Assembly: GCA_020638695.1 (NCBI GenBank)
Contig: JACKIB010000013.1
Location: 62,001 to 126,000 of the forward strand
Length of the DNA: 64,000 bases
Origin: Planctomycetota bacterium
GTDB taxonomy: Bacteria > Planctomycetota > UBA1135 > UBA2386
Direction of reading: 5' to 3'
Shown here: positions 9,105 to 17,959 of the stretch, in pieces
How the letters are laid out: every line of letters starts with the position of its first letter
Numbering within the stretch: position 1 is the first letter of the stretch
The notes under the pieces: generated by a model
The model's database searches: none
What the model saw: only the letters and a program-made list of their open reading frames with translations
Told to the model about the DNA's origin: nothing
Translations under genes and position numbers: made by a program

Positions 9105-11255
9105 TCACCGGCACCAGAACACCGTGATCTTGTGCACCACGACGTCACGAGTGACCGAACGGTCGAGGACCAGTTCGAATCGGTAGCCATTGGTTCCGGA
9201 GCCGAACAAGGTCGGCTTGGTGCCCGCGAACGGTCCGACGAACTCGATCCACGGCGTGGCGAGCCCGACCGGCTCCCAGTGGCCGCTGGTGGCGAGCCCG
9301 ACGGTCGCACCCTGCACCGTGAGGCGCAGCGGCGAGGACGGGCCGCTCGCCAACGGGCCGCGCGCGGGGTCATCGGTGAACACGACCGGCTTGCCGTCGA
9401 CCGTCGCCTCGATCTCGTAGCGCAGGAACGTGGGGGCTGCGCCGCCGGTGGTGGGGTACCAGCGAGAACGGACGAACGCGACATCGAAGTCGGTGTCCTC
9501 GATCCGAGAGATCGGCGCATTCGGCGGCACCGTAGTGCCGGGGGTGTAGCTGCGCGGGTCGCCGCCGACCTCGAAGTGCACGATCCCCGGCGCGCCGTCG
9601 CCACCGCGCGAGGCTGCGCCGTTGAAGATCGCGTCCAACGGGTGGCCCACCGACTGGCCGCCCGCACCGCCTTCGGTGGTCACCGAGCCGCGGTTGTCGA
9701 TCGCCCGGTTCACCTGCGCGAACACCGATCCGCCCGACCCGCCTCCACCGGCCGCCATCAGTCCGCGGACCGAGAAGTACAGATCGTCGAATGCGCCGGC
9801 TCCACCACGCGCCTCGATCGCGCCCGCGACGTGCAGACTGCCACCGATACGCAATCCCAGCGCGCCGCCGCCACCCCCACCGGCCCGACCGATCCGCCAC
9901 CAGATCTTCGGGGTTGCGGAGTGGATCGTCGCCGTGGAACACGACCCACCACCACCACCGCCCGAGCCGCCGACCAGGAAGTGATCCGCGTGAGTGAACC
10001 CGTTGGTGTAGGTCGGAAAGGTGCTCGGGAAGTCCAACGCGATGCCACCCGGCGTACTGCCCGGCGCTGCCCACTTGGCGTAGGCCGTGTTGGGCGGCCC
10101 CCACACCGCGGTGCCCGCGCCCCCCGGCCCGGTGAACCCTCCGCCACCGCCGCCGCGGTTGAGCTCGAGCGCGATCACGTTGACGTAGCCCCACCCGATA
10201 CTCGCGTCGCGGCCGTCCGCGGGGAACTGCGGCGAGCCGAGGCCACCGGTTCCCCGCGCCGCGGCGGCGTAGGCGTGCCCTGCCTTCAGCACGACGTCGG
10301 TCCCGGGTTTGCCATCGAACGCCGACTTGTGCACCAGCCCGTCGCCGCGGTCGCCGCCGGCGCCCCCCGTGCCGCCCATCGCCCCGGCCACGCCACCGAC
10401 CTCGCCGGCCTGCGGACCTGCTGCCTTGTTGGGCGCGACGCGATCTGCTGCCAGCACCTCGCCGTTGGTCGTGAGCCGGCCATCGATCACCGCGTCGCCG
10501 CTGACCCAGATGCGCGCCGGGTTCGACCCGACGAAATCGACGCGCACGTTGGCGGGGATCGTCAGGCTCTCGAAGTGGAACCGACCGTCGGTGACCGTGA
10601 TCGAACTTCCGGTCCGCGTGGCGCTGCCGGGGATGATCTGCCGGTCGGTGCTCCACACGTAGTGGCCGGGTGCCACCTGCGTGCCGTGGCGTGGATCGAA
10701 TACGCCGAGGATGCCGCTGCCGCCGACCAGGCTGAAGCGCAGGGCCCCACCACCCCAGGTACCCGCCGAGACCTGCGGGTCGAAGAAGCGATCCGTCCGG
10801 AAGTCCTCCGCCGTGAACCGGAGCTGCGGGCAGAGGTTAGCAGTCAGCGCGTTGGAGAACGCCAGTCCCTGGGTCGCCAGCGGATCGGCGACCACCGACT
10901 GCAGGTAGACGGTGGCGGCCAGCAGCCGTTGGTCGTTCGGCACGTTCACGAGCATGCTCGCACCACCGCCGACCGAAGTCGGCAGGAGGAACACTGCGTC
11001 GGCGGCCGGCACCAGCACGCCGCCCCAGATCGGCAGATCGGATCGCCGGGTACTGAGGACCAGCGCCGCGAGGCTGCTCGGTCGCGCCGACGCCAGCGTG
11101 ATGGTGAAGCTCGCGCCGAGCTGCGGTGCGACGGCGCTGAGGTCGGGGTAGCCGGCGCTGCCGGCTTTGGCATGGCCCAGGTTGCGCCACGCAGACTGCG
11201 CGGCGAGGGACGATGCGAGAATCAGGGAGGTCACACAGAGGCAGGCTGCTTTCAT
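9105..11255 (-). CDS. Glycine-rich secreted protein of unknown function
   Basis: 716 residues from ATG 11255, which is preceded by GAGGAGT at good spacing. The signal peptide is KAACLCVTSLILASSLAAQ. Residues ~20-170 resemble the C-terminal domain of the ELWxxDGT proteins (GSAGYPDLSAVAPQLGASF), here placed at the N-terminus. The middle carries a right-handed-repeat-like stretch (ARIWVSGDAVIDGRLTTNGE) and then ~350 residues with many Gly runs (GGVAGAMGGTGGAGGDRGDG, GGGGGGFTG, GGSGGGGGGSC, GGAGGQSVG). The last ~120 residues form a separate beta-rich domain with two Trp-containing strands. No catalytic motif is seen. A hairpin with 7-bp arms lies in the leader at 11278-11306. A surface or matrix role is inferred only from export and composition. 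Confidence 0.8.
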   Translation of the reverse strand: MKAACLCVTSLILASSLAAQSAWRNLGHAKAGSAGYPDLSAVAPQLGASFTITLASARPSSLAALVLSTRRSDLPIWGGVLVPAADAVFLLPTSVGGGASMLVNVPNDQRLLAATVYLQSVVADPLATQGLAFSNALTANLCPQLRFTAEDFRTDRFFDPQVSAGTWGGGALRFSLVGGSGILGVFDPRHGTQVAPGHYVWSTDRQIIPGSATRTGSSITVTDGRFHFESLTIPANVRVDFVGSNPARIWVSGDAVIDGRLTTNGEVLAADRVAPNKAAGPQAGEVGGVAGAMGGTGGAGGDRGDGLVHKSAFDGKPGTDVVLKAGHAYAAAARGTGGLGSPQFPADGRDASIGWGYVNVIALELNRGGGGGGFTGPGGAGTAVWGPPNTAYAKWAAPGSTPGGIALDFPSTFPTYTNGFTHADHFLVGGSGGGGGGSCSTATIHSATPKIWWRIGRAGGGGGGALGLRIGGSLHVAGAIEARGGAGAFDDLYFSVRGLMAAGGGGSGGSVFAQVNRAIDNRGSVTTEGGAGGQSVGHPLDAIFNGAASRGGDGAPGIVHFEVGGDPRSYTPGTTVPPNAPISRIEDTDFDVAFVRSRWYPTTGGAAPTFLRYEIEATVDGKPVVFTDDPARGPLASGPSSPLRLTVQGATVGLATSGHWEPVGLATPWIEFVGPFAGTKPTLFGSGTNGYRFELVLDRSVTRDVVVHKITVFWCR

Positions 11256-11638
11256 CAGGGACTCCTCGCCGCGTCGAGCACGGCGTTCTCGTCGGACGGG
11301 CCGTGCCCGCCTGACCCATTTCCATTGCAGAACGGGGGCTGTCTCCCCCATCCAACCCACTCCTCGAGCAAGAAGCCAGTCCCGCGAAGTGAGTGGGGTG
11401 TCGGCGAGGTGCGAGGGGTCCGGCCGGAACGGACTTCTTCCCGAGCGTCCCGGCCTGACGACAAAGGAGCCGCGGCACGAGACCGCGCGAGGCGAACCCG
11501 GCGCCGTCGAAGAACCGGCCGCGGGCCGGAGTGCCCCGTTACCCGACCGCACGGCACGATGCGGAGGGCAAGCCGGCGGACGAGTTTCGCCCCGCAGGCA
11601 TCATCTCTGCAGGTCCGCTCGCTACCGTCCCACCTCCC
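11256..11638. other. Divergent intergenic region
   Basis: 383 bases between the Gly-rich protein gene and the Mla operon, both reading outward. Two hairpins are visible: GCACGGC/GCCGTGC (11278-11306), in the leader of the minus-strand gene, and a G5/C5 hairpin (11334-11349). Promoters for both directions must lie here, but no convincing -35/-10 pair stands out. No coding sequence is supported. Confidence 0.5.
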
Positions 11639-12778
11639 ATGCCCGCGCCCGACGCATCCGCCTCGATCGACCTCAGCGTGGTCGGCGATTCCGCGTCGCC
11701 GCGCACGCTGCGACTGCGCGGTCGGCTCGACAAGTGCACCGTGGAGACGATCTGGACGCGAGCCTGCCAGGCGCTGCCTCGGTCGGGCGACGTGCGGATC
11801 GACGCCGCGGAACTCGAGTACCTCGACGGGTTCGGCGTGGCGTTGCTGCACGACCTGACGCAGATTCAGCGGCGCCGCGGCGGCAGCGTCTCGATCCACG
11901 GTCTTGCGCCCGATCAGCAGGCGTTCCTCGACCTCGCCGAGCTCGACCAAGACCTGCAGACGCCCTCGCCGCGGCCGCCTGAGCGATCGTTTCCACAGCT
12001 CGTCGGACTGCGCACCACTGAGCTGTGGCACGACGCCCGCAGCCTGTTGACCTACTTGGGTTCGATCGTCGCCGGCACCGCAACCGCCGCACTCCGACCA
12101 CACCGAACGCCCTGGAGCGAAGTGTTCGAGCGCTGCACCACGGCGGGCGCGTTCGCGCTGCCGGTGGTCTCCGTGATCGGCTTCCTGCTCGGCTGGGTGA
12201 TGGGCTTCTCCGCGGCATTCATCATGCACGACTACGGTGCGGACACGCTGCTGGCCGCACTGATCGGTCCGGCGATGGTCCGCGAACTCGGTCCGCTCAT
12301 GACGAGCGTGGTCTTCGCCGCCCGGTCCGGGTCCGCGTTCGCCGCGGAGATCGGCACGATGAAGGTCAATGAAGAGGTCGACGCCCTGACCACGATGGGA
12401 CTCGACCCGATCCGCTTCCTGGTGGTGCCCAAGATCATCGCTGGCGTGTTGATGACGCCACTGCTGGCGGTGTTCGCCAACGTGGCCGGGATCGTCGGCG
12501 GCGCGCTGGTGTCTCGCTTCGTGCTCGATCAACCGTTGGTCGTCTACACCAACCTGCTGCGCGACGTGCTGACTCCCACCGACATCGCACTCGGCATGGT
12601 CAAGGCGCTGGTGTTCGGCGCGCTGGTCGCGGGAATCGGCTGTATCCGCGGCCTCCAGACTGCGGCCAACCCGACGGCCGTCGGCAAGTCGACGACCAGT
12701 GCGGTGGTCACCGGAATCGTGTTCATCGCGATCGCCGACGCGATCCTGGCGATGGTCGTGCAGGTGCTCGGAATATGA
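11639..12778 (+). CDS. mlaE: STAS (MlaB-like) - MlaE fusion, lipid ABC transporter permease
   Basis: The permease of an Mla-type phospholipid transporter, acting in the inner membrane with MlaF and the MCE protein MlaD. From ATG 11639 it is 379 residues. Residues ~5-100 are a STAS domain (LRLRGRLDKCTVETIW, then DAAELEYLDGFGVALL), equivalent to the separate MlaB of E. coli. The rest is MlaE: multiple membrane segments and the family core PAMVRELGPLMTSVVFAARSGSAFAAEIGTMKVNEEVDAL, quoted here as consecutive motifs (PAMVRELGPLMTSV; ARSGSAFAAEIGTMKVNEE). STAS-MlaE fusions are known. The stop overlaps the start of the ATPase gene in ATGA, so the four genes form one operon. An upstream in-frame start at 11531 adds no homologous sequence. 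Confidence 0.9.
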   Translation: MPAPDASASIDLSVVGDSASPRTLRLRGRLDKCTVETIWTRACQALPRSGDVRIDAAELEYLDGFGVALLHDLTQIQRRRGGSVSIHGLAPDQQAFLDLAELDQDLQTPSPRPPERSFPQLVGLRTTELWHDARSLLTYLGSIVAGTATAALRPHRTPWSEVFERCTTAGAFALPVVSVIGFLLGWVMGFSAAFIMHDYGADTLLAALIGPAMVRELGPLMTSVVFAARSGSAFAAEIGTMKVNEEVDALTTMGLDPIRFLVVPKIIAGVLMTPLLAVFANVAGIVGGALVSRFVLDQPLVVYTNLLRDVLTPTDIALGMVKALVFGALVAGIGCIRGLQTAANPTAVGKSTTSAVVTGIVFIAIADAILAMVVQVLGI

Positions 12779-13533
12779 CGCCTCGGCCGATCATCGAAGT
12801 GCGCGACCTCGACGTCGGCTACCCGGGATATCGGATCCTCGACGGCATCGGTTTCGACGTGTACCCGGGCGAAGTATTCGGCATCCTCGGCGGATCGGGT
12901 TGCGGCAAGAGCACCACGATGAAGCACATGATCGGGCTGCTCCCCTTGCTGGGTGGTTCGATCAAGATCGCCGGGACCGACATCAGCCTGGCGCGCGGCG
13001 AGGAGCGGGTCGATTTGTTGCGGCAGATCGGCGTGATGTACCAGCAGGGGGCGCTGTTCGGTTCGATGACCCTGCTGGAGAACGTCCGCCTGCCGTTGGA
13101 CGAACACACCCACCTGACCCGTCATCAGCGCGACATGGTCGCGTTGCTTCGCCTGCGGCTGGTCGGTCTGCAGGGATTCGAGCGCTTCATGCCCTCCGAC
13201 ATCAGCGGGGGAATGCGCAAGCGCGCCGCAATCGCGCGGGCGATGGCGCTGGAGCCACGCGTCGTGTTCCTCGACGAACCGGCGGCCGGCCTCGACCCGA
13301 TCACTTCGGCCGAACTCGACCAGTTGATCCTGCGGCTCGCCAAGACCCTCGGGATCACGTTCGTGATGGTCACCCACGAGCTCGCCAGCATCTTCGACAC
13401 CAACGATCGGGTCATCCTGCTCGACAAGAAGGCCCGCGGCATCCTGGCCGAGGGCCGTCCGGCGGAACTGCGCGACAGCCCGAACCCCGCCGTCGCTCGC
13501 TTCTTCCGCCGCAACGCGGAGGCATCCCCATGA
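12775..13533 (+). CDS. mlaF: Mla-type ABC transporter ATP-binding protein
   Basis: The cytoplasmic ATPase that powers the lipid transporter. Its 252 residues are typical. It has Walker A GGSGCGKST (near residue 40), Q-loop MYQQGALF, signature ISGGMRKRAAIARAM (ISGGM in place of LSGGQ, usual in MlaF), Walker B VVFLDEP, D-loop GLDP and switch His in VTHEL. The phrase QGALFGSMTLLENV, just after the Q-loop, is characteristic of MCE-associated ATPases. The start codon shares ATGA with the permease stop, and its own stop shares ATGA with mlaD, indicating translational coupling. Confidence 0.93.
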   Translation: MTPRPIIEVRDLDVGYPGYRILDGIGFDVYPGEVFGILGGSGCGKSTTMKHMIGLLPLLGGSIKIAGTDISLARGEERVDLLRQIGVMYQQGALFGSMTLLENVRLPLDEHTHLTRHQRDMVALLRLRLVGLQGFERFMPSDISGGMRKRAAIARAMALEPRVVFLDEPAAGLDPITSAELDQLILRLAKTLGITFVMVTHELASIFDTNDRVILLDKKARGILAEGRPAELRDSPNPAVARFFRRNAEASP

Positions 13534-14588
13534 ACGAGAACCGCCAACATTTCTATCTGGGCATCTTCGTGATCACGGCGATCGCGCTCCTGATCACGGC
13601 AGTGACCTTGCTGGGCGCCCGCACACTGTGGGAGGACTACACGTTCATGCAGTCCTGCATCGACGAGCCGGTCAGCGGACTCGAACGCGGGTCCCCGGTC
13701 AAGTTTCGCGGCATCCCGGTAGGCAAGGTCGAACGTGTGACCACGGTGCGCGACGTGTACCCCAACAGCAAGCAGACCTATGCGTTGGTGCGCTTCAAGG
13801 TGCGGACCGCGGCCATGCACATCCCCGCCTACGGCGATACCGCCACGACCGTGGCCGAACGCGTGCGAAGCGGCCTGCGGGTCACCCTTTCGAGCACCGG
13901 AATCACCGGCGGTCAGTACCTCGAGGCGCTCTACATCGAGGACAAGACCAAGTACCCGGAGCTGAACATCGACTTCGACCCCATCGAGATCTACGTGCCG
14001 TCGACGCCGAGCAAACTGTTGCAGCTCACCAGCGCGGTCAGCACCGTGCTCGACAAACTCGCGAAAGCGGATATCGACGGGGCGGTCAACGGCGCGCGCG
14101 ACGCGTTCCACAGCGTGCGCAGCGCCGCCGACGGTGTGGACGTGAAGCGGCTGCGGGACCGGATCGAGACCGTGCTGACCAGTATCGACGGGGCGGTCGC
14201 CCGCGCCGGCAAGGACGTCGATCGCATCGCGAAGGGCCTCGACGGCGTGTTCGGAGAGCTGCGAAGCAGCGTGCGCGGAACACTGGACAAGGTCGATGCG
14301 CTGGTCGGTGACCCCAAGGTGCACTCGACCATGAAGCGGCTCGAGGGACTGTTGGTCCAGGGCGAGGCGGCGATCGCCGAGATTCGCAGGGCGGCGACGG
14401 TGGCCAGTAGCGCAGTGGACGGCGTCGACCAAGTGGTGCGCGGCCGCAGCCGCGAATTGGCGTCGGCAGTGACTCACCTGCGGCAGGTGCTCGGCAACCT
14501 GAGCACGCTGACGGGCAATCTCAGCGAGTATCCATCGCTGCTGTTCGTCGGCAACGCACCGAAGCGGTTGACGCGGGACGGCAAGTGA
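13530..14588 (+). CDS. mlaD: MCE (MlaD) domain lipid-binding protein
   Basis: A periplasm-facing, membrane-anchored lipid carrier of the Mla transporter; MlaD proteins form hexameric rings with a hydrophobic channel. 352 residues from ATG 13530, with GGAGG 8 bases upstream. One N-terminal membrane helix (FYLGIFVITAIALLITAVTL) is followed by the MCE domain (PVSGLERGSPVKFRGIPVGK, then LRVTLSSTGITGGQYLEALY). After residue ~160 comes a long helical tail with heptad-like repeats (LLQLTSAVSTVLDKLAKADI, repeated VDGVDxVxR segments), as in long MCE proteins that can form a needle-like extension. No lipobox is seen. Confidence 0.9.
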   Translation: MNENRQHFYLGIFVITAIALLITAVTLLGARTLWEDYTFMQSCIDEPVSGLERGSPVKFRGIPVGKVERVTTVRDVYPNSKQTYALVRFKVRTAAMHIPAYGDTATTVAERVRSGLRVTLSSTGITGGQYLEALYIEDKTKYPELNIDFDPIEIYVPSTPSKLLQLTSAVSTVLDKLAKADIDGAVNGARDAFHSVRSAADGVDVKRLRDRIETVLTSIDGAVARAGKDVDRIAKGLDGVFGELRSSVRGTLDKVDALVGDPKVHSTMKRLEGLLVQGEAAIAEIRRAATVASSAVDGVDQVVRGRSRELASAVTHLRQVLGNLSTLTGNLSEYPSLLFVGNAPKRLTRDGK

Positions 14589-15238
14589 TGTGCATCGACA
14601 AGCGTGGCAGTTTGTTCTGGTCGGTGTCCCCGCTGCTCGCACTCGGGCTCGCGGGATGCTTCCGCGTCGACCTGGACGACCTGGCCAAGGAGCCGCCCAG
14701 CAAGCAGCGCTTCATGCTGGATGTGAAGCTCCCCGCGGAGCCCACCGCCCTGTCGGAGCGGCAACACCCGGTGCTGATCGTCGAGTCGGTCCACGCGGTG
14801 GCGCCGTACAACGGGCGTCCCTTCGTGTACCGCACCGGACCGTCGCGCTACGAAACCGACTTCTATGCCGAGTTCCTGGTCGACCCGGGTCAACAGCTGA
14901 CGCAGCTGACGCGGCAGTGGTTGCAGGCGACACAGGCGTTTCCGGTGGTGGTCGACTCCGCTTCCGGCGTCGTGGCACAGTTCGCCCTCACGATGGACCT
15001 GACCGAGTTGGTCGGCGACTTCCGCGACGCAGGCAAGCCGAAGGCCGTTGTCGCGCTTCGGGCGGTGCTGACCCGTGTCACCGGAGAGCGCGCGATCGTC
15101 TGGCAGAAGGCCTACCGGGTGGAGAAGTCGATCCGCGACCGGGATCCGACGAGTCTGGCCGCGGGCTGGGGTGACGCGGTGCGGGATCTACTCGGTCAGG
15201 TCGCTGGCGACGTGCGGTCACGCGGGCAAGCGAAGTAG
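14588..15238 (+). CDS. ABC-transport auxiliary lipoprotein (PqiC/YmbA-like)
   Basis: The last gene of the Mla operon. About 216 residues, with a lipoprotein signal ending in the lipobox LAGC near residue 24 (SVSPLLALGLAGCFRVDL). The body matches the general layout of the ABC-type transport auxiliary component family (DUF330/PqiC): VKLPAEPTALSERQHPVLIV near the start, then the stretch YNGRPFVYRTGPSRYETDFY and a long middle with alternating strands. In PqiABC and related systems this outer-membrane lipoprotein docks with MCE proteins. The ATG at 14588 overlaps the mlaD stop by one base; a GTG at 14585 is an alternative. No MlaC-like periplasmic carrier is present, so this lipoprotein may take the outer-membrane role. 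Confidence 0.75.
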   Translation: MCIDKRGSLFWSVSPLLALGLAGCFRVDLDDLAKEPPSKQRFMLDVKLPAEPTALSERQHPVLIVESVHAVAPYNGRPFVYRTGPSRYETDFYAEFLVDPGQQLTQLTRQWLQATQAFPVVVDSASGVVAQFALTMDLTELVGDFRDAGKPKAVVALRAVLTRVTGERAIVWQKAYRVEKSIRDRDPTSLAAGWGDAVRDLLGQVAGDVRSRGQAK

Positions 15239-15248
15239 TCCACGGGGA

Positions 15249-15656
15249 TCAGGGACCGCGGGCGCACAGCAAGGCGTTGTCGACCCACTCCCACCAACTC
15301 GAGCACCAGTTGTCGTCGAAGAACGCGAGGTCGATCAGGAGCGTCGCCATGATCAGGAGCGGGCGCAGCTCCTCGATGCCGAACACGTCTGCGTCGGTGA
15401 ACATCTCCTTGAGCAAGCCACCCCACTGCTTCGAGACCTTGCCGACTTCGACCCCGCGGTACAGAAGTTCGAACGTCCACCACCGGTGCGCCGGCCCACG
15501 AATCTCGAATACCGGCGACCCGGCAGCGTTTTCGATGACGAACCTGCGGCGTAGCGGCCCCCACTTCCGCTGGATCCCCACTCCTTCACCTGGCAGATCA
15601 AGATTCGGCGCAGCTGCGGCATCGGAGACGTAGCTTAGCCCGGACCATTCGGTCAT
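15249..15656 (-). pseudogene. Truncated scramblase-like (LURP-one-related) protein
   Basis: 135 residues resembling the second half of the phospholipid-scramblase/LURP-one-related fold: GIQRKWGPLRRRFVIENAAG, then FEIRGPAHRWWTFELLYRG, VGKVSKQWGGLLKEMFTDAD and a final hydrophobic helix (LLIMATLLIDLAFFDDNW). Full-length bacterial members are usually around 190-200 residues and have another half-barrel before this part, which is absent here. The only ATG, at 15656, lies inside a 32-bp palindromic repeat (15638-15669), so the real 5' end appears to have been removed next to that repeat. It may be expressed as a short protein, but a remnant is more likely. It runs tail-to-tail with the Mla operon, 10 bases apart. 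Confidence 0.6.
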
Positions 15657-15669
15657 GAATCGTTCGGGC
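15638..15669. repeat. Collapsed 32-bp copy of the GCCCGGAC inverted-end element
   Basis: GCCCGGACCATTC from the left and, on the opposite strand, GCCCGAACGATTCATGACC from the right, joined with almost nothing between. It matches the two ends of the longer elements at 8974, 38107 and 63591 and contains the apparent start codon of the truncated scramblase-like gene. Confidence 0.6.
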
Positions 15670-15862
15670 CGAGTTGCGCCGAGGTTGGTCGCACACGTCG
15701 TCGAGTCACGCGGTCTTCGCCATCCGCGGCGCCACGGGATCGAGCAAACCAACAGGACTGAGCGCTGCGGCAGCAGCCGGATCCTGCCGATCCCCGTGCC
15801 TCGCCCGCTCGGCGGGAGCTCCGGGCTGGAGCCGCCGATTCGAACCGTCCCTGCGCATCTCG

Positions 15863-17479
15863 ATGCACTCCGGCGGCGAAGTCCCCAGCGTGACCAAGTC
15901 GGTGTTCCGTACCCGGCTCGAGGAACGACAGCCCCGCGCCAGTGGTGATCGGCGTTGGGTATTCGTGCCCTACGACCAGTTGACCGACGCCGTCGGACCG
16001 TTGGCCGAGACCGACGCGGAGCGGCTCGGGATCGTCGTCGTCGAGTGCCCGGCGAAGGGCGCACGCCGACCCTACCACCGGCAGAAGCTGGCGCTGGTGA
16101 TCGCCAACCTGCGGCAGTTCGCGTTGGAACAGGCCGAACGTGGGGTCGCCGTCCGACACATCGTGGCCGAACGCGACTACGGCGCGGCGCTCGCTCCTTT
16201 GGCCGACGAACTCGGCCCCCTGGTGTGCATGGAACCGGCCGAACGCGAACTGCGGCAGGACCTGCAACCGCTGGTCGCGCGGGGGGCGCTGCGAATGGTG
16301 CCCCACGCCGGGTGGATGTCGACGCCCACCGACTTCCAGACAGCCCACCCGCGCGGGGCGCCGTTCCGTATGGACCGCTTCTACCGGCAGGTGCGGCGGT
16401 CGACCGGCGTGCTCATGGACGGAGCTGGCGAGCCGGTCGGCGGCAAGTTCAGCTTCGACCCGGAGAACCGCGAGGCGTGGTACGGTGACCCCCCGGCGCC
16501 GACGCCGCCGCGGTTCACCCCCGATGCCGTGACCGAGGAAGTGCTCGAGCTCATCGCGACCCGCTACGCCGACCATCCCGGCAGGCTCGACGCAGAGTCG
16601 CTGCCGGCGACCGCAGCGGACGCCGAGACACTCTGGATCTGGGCGCAGCGGGAATGCCTTCCCGCTTTCGGTCCGTTCCAGGACGCGATGTCGACCCGGT
16701 CGTCGTCCCTGTTCCACGCCAGAATCGCGCCACTGCTGCACCTGCATCGACTGTTGCCACAACGTGTGGTCGCCGACGCCCTGGCACTCGACCTCCCGAT
16801 CGCCAGCTGCGAGGGATTCGTGCGGCAAGTGCTGGGATGGCGCGAGTTCGTGCGCCATGTGCACCGCGAGACCGACGGCTTCCGCACCATCGCCGCCGAC
16901 GCGGCCCCGCGATTCTTCGCTTCGGCAACGGAGCCCCTGCCGCCGGCGTTCTGGGGCGAACCCTCGGGGCTGCACTGCCTCGACACTGTGGTCGGCGATG
17001 TGTGGCGCGAGGGCTACGGCCACCACATCACGCGGCTCATGGTGCTGGCCAACATCGCCACGCTGCTCGATGTGTCGCCGCGCGAGCTGACGGACTGGTT
17101 CTGGGTCGCCTACACCGATGCCTTCGACTGGGTGGTCGAGCCGAACGTGCTGGGAATGGGCACCTTCGCGGTGGGCGACCTGATGACCACCAAGCCGTAC
17201 GTCGCCGGATCCAACTACATCGACAAGATGAGCGACTACTGCGACGGCTGCGCATTCGACCCCAAGAAGACCTGCCCGATACGCTCCCTCTACTGGGCAT
17301 TCCTCGACCGGCACCGCGATGTGCTCGGCGACAATCCGCGTCTGCGTATGCCGATGGCCAGTCTGCGCCGGCGCAGCGCGCAACAGCGCCAACGCGACCG
17401 GGAAGTGCTCGAAGCGGTTCGCCAGCGCCTGCGCGCCGGTGCGCCACTTCGCCCGGGCGACGCCACGCTGGTCGACTGA
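15863..17479 (+). CDS. FeS-type photolyase/cryptochrome (PhrB/CryB-like, 'photolyase-related')
   Basis: A 538-residue flavoprotein of the prokaryotic (6-4)-type FeS-BCP photolyase family, which uses light to repair pyrimidine-pyrimidone photoproducts or acts as a photoreceptor. The N-terminal alpha/beta domain starts near RRWVFVPYDQLTD. The FAD-binding helical domain carries GWREFVRHVH, GLHCLDTVVGDVWREGYGHH and PNVLGMGTFAVGDLMTTKPY. Cys372, Cys460, Cys463 and Cys471 stand where family members bind a 4Fe-4S cluster (88 residues between the first two, as in PhrB). The ATG at 15863 is chosen as the nearest start before the conserved region; the longer reading from 15674 is Arg/Ser-rich and not family-like. 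It sits 4 bases ahead of a DUF2256 gene, a common partner. Confidence 0.88.
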   Translation: MHSGGEVPSVTKSVFRTRLEERQPRASGDRRWVFVPYDQLTDAVGPLAETDAERLGIVVVECPAKGARRPYHRQKLALVIANLRQFALEQAERGVAVRHIVAERDYGAALAPLADELGPLVCMEPAERELRQDLQPLVARGALRMVPHAGWMSTPTDFQTAHPRGAPFRMDRFYRQVRRSTGVLMDGAGEPVGGKFSFDPENREAWYGDPPAPTPPRFTPDAVTEEVLELIATRYADHPGRLDAESLPATAADAETLWIWAQRECLPAFGPFQDAMSTRSSSLFHARIAPLLHLHRLLPQRVVADALALDLPIASCEGFVRQVLGWREFVRHVHRETDGFRTIAADAAPRFFASATEPLPPAFWGEPSGLHCLDTVVGDVWREGYGHHITRLMVLANIATLLDVSPRELTDWFWVAYTDAFDWVVEPNVLGMGTFAVGDLMTTKPYVAGSNYIDKMSDYCDGCAFDPKKTCPIRSLYWAFLDRHRDVLGDNPRLRMPMASLRRRSAQQRQRDREVLEAVRQRLRAGAPLRPGDATLVD

Positions 17480-17483
17480 CCCG

Positions 17484-17864
17484 ATGGCGAGCAGCGGCAG
17501 CACTCGGACCAAGCCATGCCCGGTGTGCGGGCGGTCGTTCGCTTGGCGACACAAATGGGCGCGCTGTTGGGACCGGGTGAAAAACTGCAGCCAGCGCTGC
17601 GCCCGCCGGCGCGACGAGGTGCGTCACCCGGTGTGGGAGCACGCGATCCTGTCCCTGCTCGCAACTCGGAGCGGGGCCGCGACAGTGTGTCCCTCCGAAG
17701 TAGCCCGACGCGAGCGCCCCGACGACTGGCGAGGCTGCATGGAGGCGGTCCGCCGCGCGGCTCGCCGCCTGGTCGGACAGGGAGAGATCGAGGTGGTCCA
17801 GGGCGGCAGGGTGGTGGATGCGGCGACTGCACGTGGGCCGATTCGTCTGCGACGCCGGCAGTAG
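17484..17864 (+). CDS. DUF2256-DUF3253 fusion protein
   Basis: 126 residues. Residues ~8-45 are a DUF2256 zinc-ribbon-like module (KPCPVCGRSFAWRHKWARCW, then VKNCSQRC), with the paired Cys expected to bind a metal. Residues ~52-126 are DUF3253 (ILSLLATRSGAATVCPSEVA, RPDDWRGCMEAVRRAARRLV, ending RGPIRLRRR), a small winged-helix-like domain. DUF2256 genes are often found beside photolyases, and here the gene follows one by 4 bases, so the two are probably co-transcribed. The molecular role is not known; nucleic-acid binding is a guess from the ribbon plus winged-helix shape. Confidence 0.85.
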   Translation: MASSGSTRTKPCPVCGRSFAWRHKWARCWDRVKNCSQRCARRRDEVRHPVWEHAILSLLATRSGAATVCPSEVARRERPDDWRGCMEAVRRAARRLVGQGEIEVVQGGRVVDAATARGPIRLRRRQ

Positions 17865-17959
17865 CCCGGGCGACCGACCACGTCACGTCCGGTCGCGCGC
17901 GGAACAGGCCATCGAGTCGCCGCTGGCGCCTGTCACGACCACCGGACGGTCGTCGCCGC

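Noticed and set aside
9132..11858. 908-residue open frame on the plus strand
   Set aside because: Arg/Ala/Pro-rich shadow of the minus-strand Gly-rich protein and the mlaE start; no family content.
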